Numbered from the stretch's first letter, positions 23,897-35,990 are shown. The stretch is DNA of 64,000 nt from Tillus elongatus (GCA_964006375.1 OZ023266.1:60558946-60622945); one strand, 5' to 3'. Notes: generated from the letters alone by a model not told the origin. Numbers and translations are program-made.

Positions 23897-23989
23897 GTAA
23901 GATGATTTTTTATTCGTATATTGACACAAAATGGTTTTTTGTTCTTCCATGATGTATCAAACTCTGCTCAACACTCAAAGCGTCGAGCG

Positions 23990-24419
<430 letters not shown>

Positions 24420-24420
<1 letters not shown>

Positions 24421-25720
24421 TTTGATGAAATTGAAAGGTTTCTAATAAACAAACCCTAAAACGTTATATTATTCGAGTTTTGATAAAAATGTCAATTTTC
24501 ACCAAATCATCCCCCATTTATCCTACCCCCTGGAGCGATTTTACGCAAAAACAATTCGAACCGTTCGTTTGTCGGGTGCTAACTGTATACGAAATTTGAA
24601 GACAATATGTCGATTCGTTCTAAAGTTATCGCGGCTACAAACAGACAGACATACAGACCGACAGACACACAAAAATCGTTCCCAAATCATGTTTTCTATA
24701 TGTTTTGACACTTTTTATGACGTTTAAGCGAAAAAATTGTCGAAAGTTTTGTCGCCGATGCCATACTTCCACAGGTATTGACGATGTGGAAATAATAACT
24801 ACTTCGGTAGTATTTCGAAGCTCCTGAAGCAGACGTAGTAGATTCAAAAAATACAAAAATAGTAACGGAAAATTATACGGACTATAAGATATGTCCTATA
24901 TTATCAATGAAGTGACCTGCATCAGTAGCTATTGCAACATAACTCTTCGTTATTATTTCTGTGTTGGTGATTCTGCTTTTTTGTTTCAATTTCCATTCAC
25001 ATTGGCTGAGTTCACCAAACGCCAGCAGTTGAATAGTTGTGTCAACGTAGGCGTTCACCAGTCACGCAGGGTTTCTTCGTCTTCTAACGTCATAAAATAG
25101 TGCTTCAAATCAACAGTGGATTAATTAGTCTCCAGCCGCTGTAATGTATGGTCAGCAGAAGAGCGCGCTTAAACTCAGCTGTTGGCACCTAGTGAATTCG
25201 GCCATTGTCTAACGTCTTTTATCAAAACTCCTAATAATAAAATAAGTTTACCGTGCCATTGCCATGGAACATATCTTTAGCCATATTGCAAAATTTAGCT
25301 TGATGCGACGTTGCCAAACATTACTGTAAGTTTATGTTTTAGTAGCTTTTTGCAAAATATTGAGTATGTGTATTTATTAGAGGTGATGTATTTTTTGGAA
25401 ATCTTGTGTTAGCAGAAGTTCGACAATATAAAAGTCTAGATGACTGCTTTCTTCTTTATTAAATATGTGCGTCATAACTGAAAAGTAAATGAGAAACAGA
25501 GATCGATATGATCTCTAATAGGTATATTTCCTAAAAGCTGGCATTAAGTATACTGTATTAAAGATTTACAAGAATCACGCATTTATGGTTTGCAATTGTT
25601 TAATTAAAGAAAATACAATCATACCTACATAATTGGTAATAATCTCAAAGACAAAACTACTGACAATGATTTGGAGAATATAATATATTCGCACCACCAT
25701 AATAATGTATGCATATTTTC
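24420..25720. other. Repeat-like intronic sequence, no gene
   Basis: It includes a CAGACAGACATACAGACCGA run near 24645, a pattern common in dispersed insect repeats. Only chance frames were seen. Confidence 0.4.
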
Positions 25721-26334
25721 TCTTTTACTCACTCAAGACATCGATATTTTGCTTACCTTGTTCGATATTTATATCTATTTTATTTTTTTCGATATTATAA
25801 GATAGCATCGATGTTTTTACGATGTTTTATTTGATGTTTGTTACTGCCAGTAATTTCTTATTACCATTAGGCGTTTACGAAAAGTAACCGGGTAGATATC
25901 TAAGATCTACCGTGTACCGAATGGTACACAGCTGGCTTTATGGTAAATGGATCCGGTGCAATAATTTTCGAACGCTTTTAAATGCGCGATGCGCGATAAC
26001 TAAATGACAAACGCCAAACTGTCAAAGGTTCGTCTTTGTTGTTCGATGATAATTTGGCTTTGAACTAGGGCTGTTCGATTCATAAAAAAAGAATCGATTT
26101 TTGAATCGTGAAAAATCGTTTGGTAAAATATCGATTCAATAAAAATCGGAGCTAAAAGAATCGATTTTTGAAAAATCGATTCCCAATTTGTTACCCACAG
26201 AACCTAAAGGTGTCACTGATTTTTGTCACCGCATCCGCATATCTGAAACCATTGTATTCTGTGTAATATATTTTATCAATCTTAAAACCTACTAAAAGCA
26301 AGGACTCTACCTAACGCTAGGTTAAGACTACTAC

Positions 26335-26438
<104 letters not shown>

Positions 26439-26851
26439 CAAATTAGCTACCTGGAAATAAATTTCATTTTCTAAAAAAAAAATGACAAAGCTTTATGATG
26501 ATAACGGGGCACACCCATACCATGTTAGTTTGGTAGCAGCCCAGTCCCTTGCTCGTTAAAAGACTGGAGAAATATGCGACAGAGTAGCGGCTCATACACA
26601 CAATTAAAATAGTATTTCACAAATTATTCGATTTTTATTACCTCGTTTCATAATTCAGGATGTTGGGAGATAACAGATATGAATTTTAATTGTACTTCAT
26701 CCAGAAGTTTCACCAAGTTAACCATGAAACAATCAATTTAGGGGTCCATGTCCATACTTTGCAGGGGGGTGTGGGAAGAAAATAAAATAAAAAGAACAAA
26801 TGATGACAAAACGGAAATAAAAACAAAATATACATATAAACAATTTTATTT

Positions 26852-27088
26852 TTAAGTATAAGAAATTATTAAGCAGTGTTCCTTGTGGTAATATACCAGT
26901 CTTCCAAAGTTTAAAGAATTTAAAAACAATAGTTCTTGGAGGTGACGAGGGCTTAGCCTATTTTGGTTATCAACTAAAATGTTTCCTGCTCTTGAAAACA
27001 TTCTTTCTGATGGTGTAGATGTTGGAACTACTGCTAAATATCTCTTTACAATTGGGTATAAGACAGGAAACAATGTCTTATTTGCCAC
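26852..27088 (-). pseudogene. hAT transposase C-terminal dimerisation domain fragment
   Basis: The minus-strand frame reads LFPVLYPIVKRYLAVVPTST, then PSERMFSRAGNILVDNQNRL and SPRHLQELLFLNSL. This is the hAT family C-terminal dimerisation region: YP...A..YL.vP.TS.pSER.FS.AG.i...R.rL.p....ll.l. The upstream RNase H-like catalytic core and BED finger are missing, so only about 75 residues of the roughly 600 usual remain. It lies within the hAT element defined by the CTTTGAAC duplication. Confidence 0.88.
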
Positions 27089-27589
27089 CCAATATTGAAG
27101 AGGATCAGAACCAATATCAGTTAATGGCTGATTTAAAAAGTATTTTTACAAAAGACATGCTTAACCGCTTAAACAACTACACTACAACACTAATACGGTT
27201 ATAATTTATAATTTTGTAATAGATCAACAATTTGACGGATTGGGTGACATATGACAATAACTGACAAGCTACGTCTCTGTGTATTGTATTGCCACACGCC
27301 ACAGAATATATGCATCATGTTCTGTGGTATTATTAAGTAATACTGTCATAGAATACAAAACATATTGTTCAAAGAATACTGTATTAAAATAGTGGCGCAC
27401 AAGTACTGTTTTTTGGTTGAAAATTAATTTATATCATTTACGTATTAATTTTTATCGATTCGATCTCTGGGAAAATGATTCGATTCTCGTGGAAATCGAG
27501 AGCTGGCGAATCGATTCGAAAATCAAAATTTTGCGACACAAATAATCGATCTTTTCGAACATCGCTACTTTGAACTGGTAATATTAATA

Positions 27590-28004
27590 CATGATACAAA
27601 TAACGAGAGATATGATATTCCGACTACCTATTTTTAGACCTGTCACGCGCATGGTGTCAAGTGGTGAGTCCAATGCAACAATAATATGCTGTCGTGCAGT
27701 GAGGTTTGACGTTTCATCACATCCTATTAACAAATTACGTATTTTACTAATATTTAAGTGCATACAGTTGGAAGTAATAAAAATGAAAAAGATTAAATTT
27801 AGTGCTGCGATCTATATTATCTGAAAAAGACAATATAAGCGTAACTTCAACCGCAATAAACTGACGTATAGAAACTTTTTGATTGCGAATGACTTTGTTT
27901 TAAGTGTGTAGTTGGACTTCTATAACGTTACTCACCGCGTGACGTCATAGGAGGGGGCGGGGCATATGCGCAATATCATATCTCTTCTAAGTCATTATAT
28001 CATG
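27590..28004. mobile_element. 9-bp-duplication MITE, copy A (415 bp)
   Basis: It starts CATGATACAAATAACGAGAG and ends ATTATATCATG. ATATTAATA is duplicated at 27581-27589 and 28005-28013. The termini are imperfect inverted repeats sharing CATGATA and, further in, AGAGATATGATATT. Near the right end are GTGACGTCA and GGGGGCGGGGC. Copies B and C are nearly identical in sequence. A 9-bp duplication fits Mutator-like (or Merlin-like) elements. No transposase. Confidence 0.88.
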
Positions 28005-28020
28005 ATATTAATATATCAGT

Positions 28021-28194
28021 ATGGATATTGAAAAAATTGCTTTAGTTAATGTTGTATCTGAAATATTAGACAGCGACGAAGTGTTATTAACAGGATTTAC
28101 GAATTATTATACATTAAAAAAGTCCAAAAAGAAGCGCCGCGCCATTGATACTTATGTATCTGATGTTGCTCTCATTCACAATTTACAATCCTGA
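28021..28194 (+). CDS. Small open reading frame (57 aa), unrecognised
   Basis: ATG at 28021 opens MDIEKIALVNVVSEILDSDE and continues to YTLKKSKKKRRAIDTYVSDV before a TGA. It has an acidic helix-like N-terminus then a basic stretch. It lies inside the 32-bp-TIR element, beside MITE copy A, and may be the first coding piece of that element's lost protein. No family recognised. Confidence 0.3.
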   Translation: MDIEKIALVNVVSEILDSDEVLLTGFTNYYTLKKSKKKRRAIDTYVSDVALIHNLQS

Positions 28195-28529
28195 TGGTAA
28201 CACCTTCTTCACCTTCCTTCAAGTAACGATTGAGAAATGAACGAATGAAAATCAAAACCCTAGGGCCCTTAGGGTATTGGTATTATTATTTTTTTACATC
28301 CACTTTATAGGTTAGACTTTAGACAATTTGTATAGAGAATTAAGTTTGTTCTCTATATAACTCAATTTACCGACTGTTGGGTTCGGTACACAAATCCTAC
28401 ACCAGGTTGATGCACCGGGTAGATACCGTATAATATTCGAACGATGGACAGAGTAACCAATTACATTTTCGAACGCTTGCGGTGTAACCGATATCTACCC
28501 GGTTACTTTTCGTAAACGCCTATTATAAT

Positions 28530-29369
28530 CCATTACCAATAACAATAACTTTGTGTCCATTTGCCCATCTAGCGAGCGTTAGCAGAACCAGAAAATCTCT
28601 AATGAAACTAAACTAAGGAATATGCATGAAAGTTGGGAGGAATTACTTTTTTTGTTTAAAATATAAATAGGTAATTGTTTCGCGCATATTGGAATTGGAC
28701 ATTGGAAATCTTTGCTAGGTATATACTAATCGTACACCGTATTTTAGTGATTTTTTAGTTTATTTTTTATACTTGGAGTATATTTTGTGTAGTTGAATTC
28801 AAATAAACATTCACTTAGTGATATTTATTTCTAAAATAAATTTCATAATTTTGATGTTCAAGAAAATCGATGTTTTGAAACGATATTTTTAACAGATCGA
28901 TGTTTTGATTTCAATGTATCAAATGATGTCACCATCCCCATCCATGTTTTAGAATCGCATCCTTACAAGGAACCATACCTGACTTGGGTAAATGTTGAAT
29001 GTTGAATATAGGGAACAGACAAACTACGCATGTCGCAAATGACGTCACATCACGAGAAATGTGTATCAGCGGTGCCAGATCTAGAAAACTCGAAATTAGA
29101 TTTCAAATTACAAAGTATAAAGTAATATTTAGGATTTGTATTGAATACTTACTTCTTTTTATATAAATGAAAATATCAGGAAGTAATATTAATAATAATC
29201 ATAACAGACAACGGAAATTAGAAATTAGATATCATGAAAATGATAAGTGGGAGTTAATAATAATCTTAATTAAAAAAGTTGAACTAGTGTCTCGCTGCAA
29301 GAAATAGACTCTAGCACAGGTTTTATTAAATCGTTATAAAAAAGACCTGCCTAAAGGTGAAAGGTGGAG

Positions 29370-29370
<1 letters not shown>
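28530..29370. other. Intronic AT-rich sequence, no gene
   Basis: Apart from the hAT-like right end near 28840-28960, nothing recognisable. Confidence 0.4.

Positions 29371-29372
<2 letters not shown>

Positions 29373-29457
<85 letters not shown>
29373..29457. repeat. (AT)n microsatellite, about 85 bp
   Basis: AT dinucleotides followed by GATGACTCAAAAAATACTCA, a diverged right module of the (AT)n-core family. Confidence 0.97.
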
Positions 29458-29460
<3 letters not shown>

Positions 29461-29625
29461 ATAATGTGTGTGTGTATCCGAGCGATGACTCAAAAAATAC
29501 TCAACTGATTCGAACGAAACTTAGCACATGTCTTCCCCACAAAATATAGAAAAACATTCTTAAATACGCTATATTTTTTATGTCATACTAGTTCCTTATT
29601 GTGTTTTTATTGCTTAGTTACCAAC

Positions 29626-30035
29626 CAAGATACAAATAACGAGAGATATGATATTCAGACTACCTATTTTACGACCTGTGACGCGCATGGTGTCAAGTGG
29701 TGAGTCCAATGCAACAATAATATGCTGTCGTGCAGTGGGGTTTGACGTCACAACCTCTTAACAAATTATGTATTTTACTAATATTTAAGTGCATACAGTT
29801 GGAAGTAATAAAAATGAAAAAGATTACATTTAGTGCTGCGATCTATATTATCTGAAAAAGACAATATAGGTGTAACTTCCACCGCATTAAACTGACGTAA
29901 AGAAACTTTTTGATTGCGAATGACTTTGTTTTAAGTGTGTAGTTGGACTTCTATAACGTTACTCACCACGTCACGTCATAAGAGGGGGCGGGGAATATGC
30001 GCAATATCATATCCCTTCTAAGTCATTATATCATG
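29626..30035. mobile_element. 9-bp-duplication MITE, copy B (410 bp)
   Basis: It starts CAAGATACAAATAACG and ends ATTATATCATG. GTTACCAAC is duplicated at 29617-29625 and 30036-30044. The internal sequence is nearly the same as copy A, including a CRE-like ACGTCA and GGGGGCGGGG. Confidence 0.88.
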
Positions 30036-30044
30036 GTTACCAAC

Positions 30045-30480
30045 TACATAATGGTGTACTTTATGCCCACGGGCCATAAAGTGTACTTTATGGCCCGCGC
30101 GGGCAAAACGTACATTTTATGGCCCGCGCTCACATAAAAACAAATAATTTTTGTTTGACCTCTTTAATAACTTTTATTAATGAAATTACAAATCATGGAA
30201 AAAAGCAATATGTAAATATTCATTTAACAGTATTTAGTCGAATTAACATAAAATTGACAGTTCTGAAAAGATCCTGTGACAGTTAGGTTGCCTTCAGAAA
30301 ACGGTGATTCATGTTTCATTGTTTGTGTATGACTAGTATGACATAAAATTTTGTATGCACCGCTGGTATAAATAGAGGTGTATGCCCTCGAGCGACTTAC
30401 AAACCCTCGGGCCGGGGGCCCTCGGAATTGTAAAATCGTCGCTCTCAGACATAAACATCTATTTATAGCCTTGGCACATA
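30045..30480. repeat. GC-rich palindromic islands
   Basis: At 30065-30125 TTTATGGCCCGCGC motifs flank CCATAAAGTGTACTTTATGG, a 20-bp palindrome. At 30367-30475 an inverted pair, ATAAATAGAGGTGTATGCC and its near-complement ending TCTATTTAT, encloses CCCTCGGGCCGGGGGCCCTC. Neither contains a gene. They look like hairpin-forming MITE ends. Confidence 0.5.
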
Positions 30481-31714
30481 AATAACTATTAAAGTAACTA
30501 GAATGAGACTTTACATGTTAGCTAGAAATGAAGTAAATAAACTTAGAAAGACATTAATTAAAACAACCCAAGTGGTAAAAGTATGATGCCATGAAGATTT
30601 TCTTTGTTTTCACTTGCTGTGTTAAAAAACTATTAAAATGAGGAAATCATCATAATGGATTCTTATATAAAATGAGGCTCACAGCAAATAACACAAGTTA
30701 GATAAAGTATAACCATTTCAGCAGACATTTTAAATTGTTAATATATTAGTAAATTTTTATTGAGAAATTTCACTAAAAAATTTGTTTAATTTTTTGTTGT
30801 TGGAAAAACCGGTTCAATTAGGTTAACTAAAACGAAATCATCCAGGCGATTATCAACGAAAAATACTTGCCACGTTTATAATTTGGCAGATACATTTCTG
30901 TGCTAAACATGAATTAAATCTTTAGAAAACTTTTCCAACTTTCATGAAATTTGTAACACAAGGTTTCTTTTAAACAGACTTGCAGTACCTAGATTCACCA
31001 AATTTTAATTTTCTAGCGCGATATAAAATTTTGTTTTGGGCATTCAAAGTTTTTTCTCAGAAGGATGAGCTACAACATAAGATTTGAATATTTTTTATGA
31101 TAATAGAAAGAGAGAAATTCTTCAAATGAGCTTGCATTAGGACCTCTAAACCAGATCTTCGACGTCTGTTTAAATTAAAAGTATTACTTTTAGTAATACG
31201 CCGTATACTATTTAGTTTAAAATTCTTATGAAAATTCACTATTATATAACGCACTTGCTGCGTCCAGAAATTTTTTGATAGTACCTACCCCGTACCTATA
31301 CGAATTAAGATACATATTTGAATTTTGAGTCTCTAAAATATCCAGAAGCTTTTATCATAGTATCATTATAATTAACTTATCTAAAATTTTGTGCGAAATC
31401 ATATAATAAAAAAGTTTCATATGGGTCCATATGTATTTCTGCCGGGCGTTACTGTAATACTATACATATAAGAACTACAATTCCTCTGGCACTAATTCTC
31501 TTTACAATCAATTGATTCTTTTTTTAAATGAAAATTCGCTAATATACAGTTATCATTATTTGTCACCAAAAACAGTGTTGTCTATTACCAACCTTAGCAC
31601 AATAATTATTATTAGTTTTCTACCACCTTTCAACATTATTTTTTTGCTATATATGTAATGTATCTGTTTTTTCGTAATTTTTTAAATACATATATTTTGT
31701 CTTTTATTTTATAG
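30480..31714. other. End of intron D, repeat fragments
   Basis: 31115-31260 contains a diverged (AT)n-core left module and the ATAACGCACTTGCTGCGTCC motif. The polypyrimidine tract and TTTTATAG acceptor of the last Cfap58 exon close the interval. Confidence 0.45.
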
Positions 31715-31963
31715 TGCTTGGTCTCTGAACTCAATATGACAGAATTGCAAGCGGCAGAATTCAAATCCGACCTCCAGCGTGTTTCTGATGAACTACTGCA
31801 AATGAAACAGAAATATTTGGAAGAGAGACGAGCGCATCAGACATTGCGAATGCAACTTCAGTCTAGTAAGGAGATAAACCGAACGAAACGCGCCAGCGAC
31901 ACTGTCAAATTTACAGGTGGCGGTTACAGAATGTCGGTGCAGAGTGTTATGTCGAACAATTAA
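31715..31963 (+). CDS. Cfap58: Cfap58 last exon E
   Basis: The acceptor is TTTTATTTTATAG and the exon starts in phase 0 with CLVSELNMTELQAAEFKSDL, then coiled coil (QRVSDELLQMKQKYLEERRA). It ends with the conserved short tail KFTGGGYRMS before a TAA at 31961. The CFAP58 family ends in a FTGGGF-type tail, so this is the true C-terminus. An AATAAA lies 15 bases downstream. The five exons together give 316 residues, about a third of the usual length of roughly 870; the N-terminal two thirds are left of the window. Confidence 0.93.
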   Translation, partial: CLVSELNMTELQAAEFKSDLQRVSDELLQMKQKYLEERRAHQTLRMQLQSSKEINRTKRASDTVKFTGGGYRMSVQSVMSNN

Positions 31964-31977
31964 GTGTGTGTAGTTGA

Positions 31978-31983
31978 AATAAA
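31978..31983 (+). terminator. Cfap58: Polyadenylation signal AATAAA of Cfap58
   Basis: AATAAA 15 bases after the stop codon. It is the only such hexamer before the next gene. Confidence 0.65.
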
Positions 31984-32135
31984 TCATCTATCCACCTACA
32001 AACAGCTGTGTACTGTGTACAGACTCACCTGCAATAAGTGAGTATAAAATTTCCATCAAACAAATCGTTTTTATTGTTAAAAAGCTTCTTCAAAACATTG
32101 TTTAAGGTTAGAAATAGCAAACCTGTGCTGTGAAA

Positions 32136-32900
32136 ATGTCAAAGGTGCTCGAGGTGTGTGTCGATAATGTAGAGTCTGCTGTTGCTGCAGTTAATGGCGG
32201 CGCATCCCGCTTGGAGTTGTGCTCTTCGCTGGTAGAGGGCGGACTGACACCGACAGCTGGCTTATTGATTCAAATTCAAAATCAAAATTCCCGCAACATT
32301 CCTGTTTATTGTCTTTTGCGTTGCCGACCCGGCAATTTCGTTTATACACTAGAGGAAATCGAAGTTATGAAAGAAGATGCGAGGATTTTAAGAAGACATG
32401 GTGCCGATGGATTTGTCTTTGGTGCACTTTTAGAAAATGGTGATGTTGATATGAAAACATGTCGAGAGATTATGAAGACTTGCTACCCATTACCTGTAAC
32501 ATTTAACAGAGCTTTTGACTTTTGCCGAAGACCAACGATAGAGGTAGAAGTGATCATCGATCTTGGCTTTAGGAGGATCCTAACTAGCGGTAAACAAAAA
32601 ACTGCACAACTGGGTGTTAAATTAATTAAGAAGCTCATGGAACAAGTAGAGAACCGAATAGTCATAATGCCAGGAGGTGGTGTTAATAAAGATAATATTA
32701 AGTTTATTATGGAGAATACAGATTGTTTAGAATTTCATGGATCCTTTAAGAAGATTAAAGAAAGCCTCGAAAAAGACGATTCTGAAAAGAAAGTGAAGGA
32801 AGAGGTAAGTGAAATAATGTTGGGTGAAAAAGATGGGCCTATTTATGTGACTGATCAAGAGGCCGTTGCTGAAATTGTACATATTTTGAAGACTGTATAA
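32136..32900 (+). CDS. CutC: CutC-family copper homeostasis protein
   Basis: The ATG at 32136 (MSKVLEVCVDNVESAVAAVN) is preferred. An in-frame GTG six bases earlier is not a eukaryotic start. The 254-residue protein covers the whole CutC TIM-barrel domain: GGASRLELCSSLVEGGLTPT (about 20-40), the RCRPGNFVY segment (about 65-75), RRHGADGFVFGALLENGDVD (about 88-107), PVTFNRAFDF (about 121-130), GFRRILTSG (about 147-155), IVIMPGGGVNKDNI (about 177-190) and LEFHGS. CutC proteins are cytosolic, and a role in copper handling is proposed but poorly proven. In the family PVTF is followed by HRAFD; here it is NRAFD, a substitution at a strongly conserved His. An acidic/Lys-rich insert (KKIKESLEKDDSEKKVKEE) precedes the last helix. 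Intronless; the start is 172 bp from the end of Cfap58, same strand. Confidence 0.93.
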   Translation: MSKVLEVCVDNVESAVAAVNGGASRLELCSSLVEGGLTPTAGLLIQIQNQNSRNIPVYCLLRCRPGNFVYTLEEIEVMKEDARILRRHGADGFVFGALLENGDVDMKTCREIMKTCYPLPVTFNRAFDFCRRPTIEVEVIIDLGFRRILTSGKQKTAQLGVKLIKKLMEQVENRIVIMPGGGVNKDNIKFIMENTDCLEFHGSFKKIKESLEKDDSEKKVKEEVSEIMLGEKDGPIYVTDQEAVAEIVHILKTV

Positions 32901-33141
32901 ATAATTATGAAATATATATGTGTATTTATCCATAGTTTAAGAATATTGAATATTTTTTGATTCCAAAGATATAAGAAATCAATATTTTTATTCCTCAATA
33001 CAAAGTTTAATTTTGTTGTTTTTAAATTACGTAAAATTTCATTATATTAAAGCATTCCAAAATGTGTATGATATATGCATATGAACTTTGATTTTTGTTC
33101 AAAAGAGCAATTTTGATGTAAAAATGACTTCAGTATTCTAA

Positions 33142-33147
33142 AATAAA
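33142..33147 (+). terminator. CutC: Candidate polyadenylation signal for CutC
   Basis: AATAAA about 240 bases after the stop, in AT-rich sequence. ATAATTATGAAATATATATG nearer the stop has no perfect hexamer. Confidence 0.4.
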
Positions 33148-33149
33148 TG

Positions 33150-34140
33150 TTCAGTGTACGTAATACAGGGTGTTTTATTGGTAGTTTTTAATGTACCAGA
33201 TTAGATACAAACCGTACAGAATCCTACATAAAATGTAACTCACCGTTATTCACTTATTTTTAAGATTACAAACCTTTTACAAAAACCTATTTGACAACCT
33301 TTTTGATTAATTATATAACTTCCGTTGTATGTACGAATTATTAGACTGAAAATGAACTTGTTATTAACGATAGATACACAGACAGGTAACGGACAATGCC
33401 AAGTCATTTGACATTTGAGTGTATAAACACTAGGGGTGCGTTCAAAAACATAGCTCTCTGTCTAAAATTTATTCTAGTTGGAAGACGTTCGGATCAACTT
33501 GCTTTCAAACAGAATCTCAGCAAATTTTAAATATTGACAATCTATGAAAAGCATGCAAGGCACTTTTTAACTTTAATATTTTGACATAAAATTTAAAAAG
33601 TTTGAAGGTACTGCAAATAATTGAACATTCTGTTAGGTACTTTAAACTGTTAATGTTAACCATTAAAAAGTGTATGTACCCTTCGTTTCTTAAACATTTT
33701 GCATTACTTCTGCTTATTATGGACATCAAAACCCGAAATATTGTACTGGCTGTTGCTTTTAAACCTTTCTGCTTTTTATTTTCGAATATAATAACACCAA
33801 AACTTTTCAGATGAAGGTTCACCTCATTAACGTTTTTGATGAGTATGAAATTGTGTCTCAGAGACGAGATACTCCACGTTTAAGCTATTATGAATTAACT
33901 ATTCCCCAAATTTTTAATTACTAATAGTATCTGCATAATAAGCCAGTTTCCTTCTGCATCTTGTAGTACAGTTCTGTCTTTATTTTGAATTAATAAACTT
34001 TTCTCTAAATTTATGACTTCTTCCATATTTTTAAAAAAAGGTCATAAATATAAATACAAGAAGCAATTTTTGTTAATACCTAACCTGCTTTAATTTAAAT
34101 TTGACAATTACTTGAATTGTGTGTGTGTGTGTTCAAATGC
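33150..34140. other. Intergenic region, weak small frames only
   Basis: TACAGGGTGTTTTATTGG near 33165 is a common insect-repeat-like end. A minus-strand 43-codon frame (33895-34026) starts MEEVINLEKSLLIQNKDRTV and looks protein-like, but has no supporting splice or poly(A) signals. No gene is called. Confidence 0.3.
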
Positions 34141-34143
34141 AAG

Positions 34144-34194
34144 GATGGCAACGGAATGATCCTCCAGTAGCCACAGACTTTTATAAATTACACG
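34144..34194 (+). CDS. Possible short internal exon (speculative)
   Basis: 51 bases between an AAATGCAAG acceptor and a GGTGAGG donor read WQRNDPPVATDFYKLH with split end codons. Both splice sites are reasonable, but the tract upstream is TG-rich rather than pyrimidine-rich and no neighbouring exon was found. No family recognised. Confidence 0.22.
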
Positions 34195-34361
34195 GTGAGG
34201 ATTTGATGTTTTATATATGATACAGTATAGGCAAGTGGCAAGTAGGAAATCGATTTGCTATGTTTAATCATATCACTTAGATACAGTGCTTATATTTTGT
34301 CTTATATAATTAGTTTATGCTCTAAGTACTTATTAACATCAATATACAAACACAAATATAT

Positions 34362-34389
34362 ACACACATACACACACACACACACACAC

Positions 34390-34459
<70 letters not shown>
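34362..34459. repeat. Compound (CA)n-(AT)n microsatellite
   Basis: CA repeat at 34362-34390, then AT repeat at 34393-34459. Confidence 0.96.
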
Positions 34460-34463
<4 letters not shown>

Positions 34464-34489
34464 ATATTTCTATTCAGATCTTTTTTTTA

Positions 34490-35990
34490 TTTTTTATATA
34501 ATTTGTTCGGGATACACAAGGACACTTGTTCGCCTAGGGACCCGCCATGGCTCATACACAAACTAACTGGGCCACGGAACTGATTGAGGTTACACACTGG
34601 GACAAACAATAGGACTCTAAATCTAATTACATGTATAATTTCTGCAAAATTGTTAACTATTTAATGTTATTGTTTAATACAAACCACCAGTTTATTTTAT
34701 TCCTAGATTCCTACTTAACTACATACATACTATTATTTACAATTTTAAATTAATTTCACTAAAAAATCTAACTAAATAAATGTACACGTTCTTTTTATCG
34801 AGGCCTAGTAGGTGAGTTATACTAAGTGGCATCGTAATGTTGATTACTCTCAACGCGTCTAACAATTTATTGCGGGCCATAGTGTTGAGTGGGCAAGAAA
34901 AAATTATATGATTAAGATCAGCAATGGTGGATTCATCACATGTGCAGAACGGGCTGTTTAGCACTCCTATTCTATTGAGGTGAGCAGGATATCTGCCATG
35001 ATTAAACTTGGCTCTTATCACCGTTTTAAATTTTCTTGGTTCTGTTCCATATTTATTAATATTATTTGTTAGATTTGGGTTTAGTAGTGCATAATGGTTA
35101 TTTGATGTTTTTATATATGCATCCCATTCTTCTGCCCATTTTCTCCCAATAGAATGCCTCAAATGAGCTTTTACATCGGACAAGGTTACCTTGTTGAGAA
35201 TTTCTCCAGTTACTATAGCTTCTCTGGCTAGTTTATCAGCAATCTCGTTTCCTATTATCTGACTATGTCCTTTCACCCATATGAATATTACATCATTATT
35301 AACTATTATTTCTCTATATGTGGAAACTAATTTTGTTATATCGTGATTTCTAAAGTTTTCTGGCTTGTATCTTTTTAGGAATAGCAAAACTGATAATGAA
35401 TCACTAAATATAAGCGAGTTGCATTTGCTGTCCTTAACCCAATTTAGTGCCATTTCTATGGCGGTAAATTCTGAGGTATATACTGATGTGATATCATCAA
35501 GTTTGTATTGCGTTTAGGTGTGGTATGTAAACAGCTGCTCCTGTACCGGAATACTTTTTAGACCCATCCGTATAGATGTGTGTGTATCCTGGGTATTTTT
35601 CTTTGAGAGGAAGCAACAAAGTTTTATTCAGTAAATTACTTGAATTAACAAATGTAAAGTGATAATCGCCACACTTCAGAATAGAGTGACACTCTTGAGT
35701 GATGATTTTGAGTTCTCGAACGACCCACACTCCAACGCTCAAGCGCTCACAGTTGTTTCTAAACAACCTGTTGTGCAATTTTCACACTAGAGTGATGTTC
35801 TTGAATGCAGCCCTGATATTTTTATCCATGAAATTTACTTCAAATGGACAGCCAGCTGACGGTTGTGTTTCTCTGTCTCACCAACGTATTATTCTCATTG
35901 TATCGCTACCATCTTTCTGATGCACACACTGCACTCACATACATTATGCTATACATTGCTAGAATTGACTGGTATACCTCTTTAATTCTA
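34490..35990 (-). mobile_element. 5'-truncated non-LTR retrotransposon with RNase H
   Basis: The coding remnant at 34737-35778 is followed on the minus strand by a 3' UTR to about 34490 that resembles that of the element at 14.04-16.56 kb. Upstream reading to about 35990 is degenerate. Confidence 0.68.
34737..35778 (-). pseudogene. Non-LTR RNase H and C-terminal Cys finger
   Basis: 35778-35497 reads PGYTHIYTDGSKKYSGTGAA, the first RNase H strand with its Asp. A one-base frameshift near 35500 leads to SVYTSEFTAIEMALNWVKDS (catalytic Glu), LIFSDSLSVLLFLKRY (Asp) and FIWVKGHSQIIGNEIADKLA (Asp). The C-terminus has HLNRIGVLNSPFCTCDES and DLNHIIFSCP, the Cys finger. The reverse transcriptase is absent, and the RNase H is otherwise well preserved. 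The best relative in the window is the element at 14.04-16.56 kb. Confidence 0.83.

Noticed and set aside
32130..32135. CutC starting at GTG 32130
   Set aside because: GTG is not a normal start in nuclear genes of animals, and the ATG at 32136 fits the family N-terminus.
33811..33924. A 37-codon frame after TTTTCAG (MKVHLINVFDEYEIVSQRRD)
   Set aside because: The acceptor-like sequence is suggestive, but the frame is short, overlaps another weak frame on the other strand and has no partner exon.
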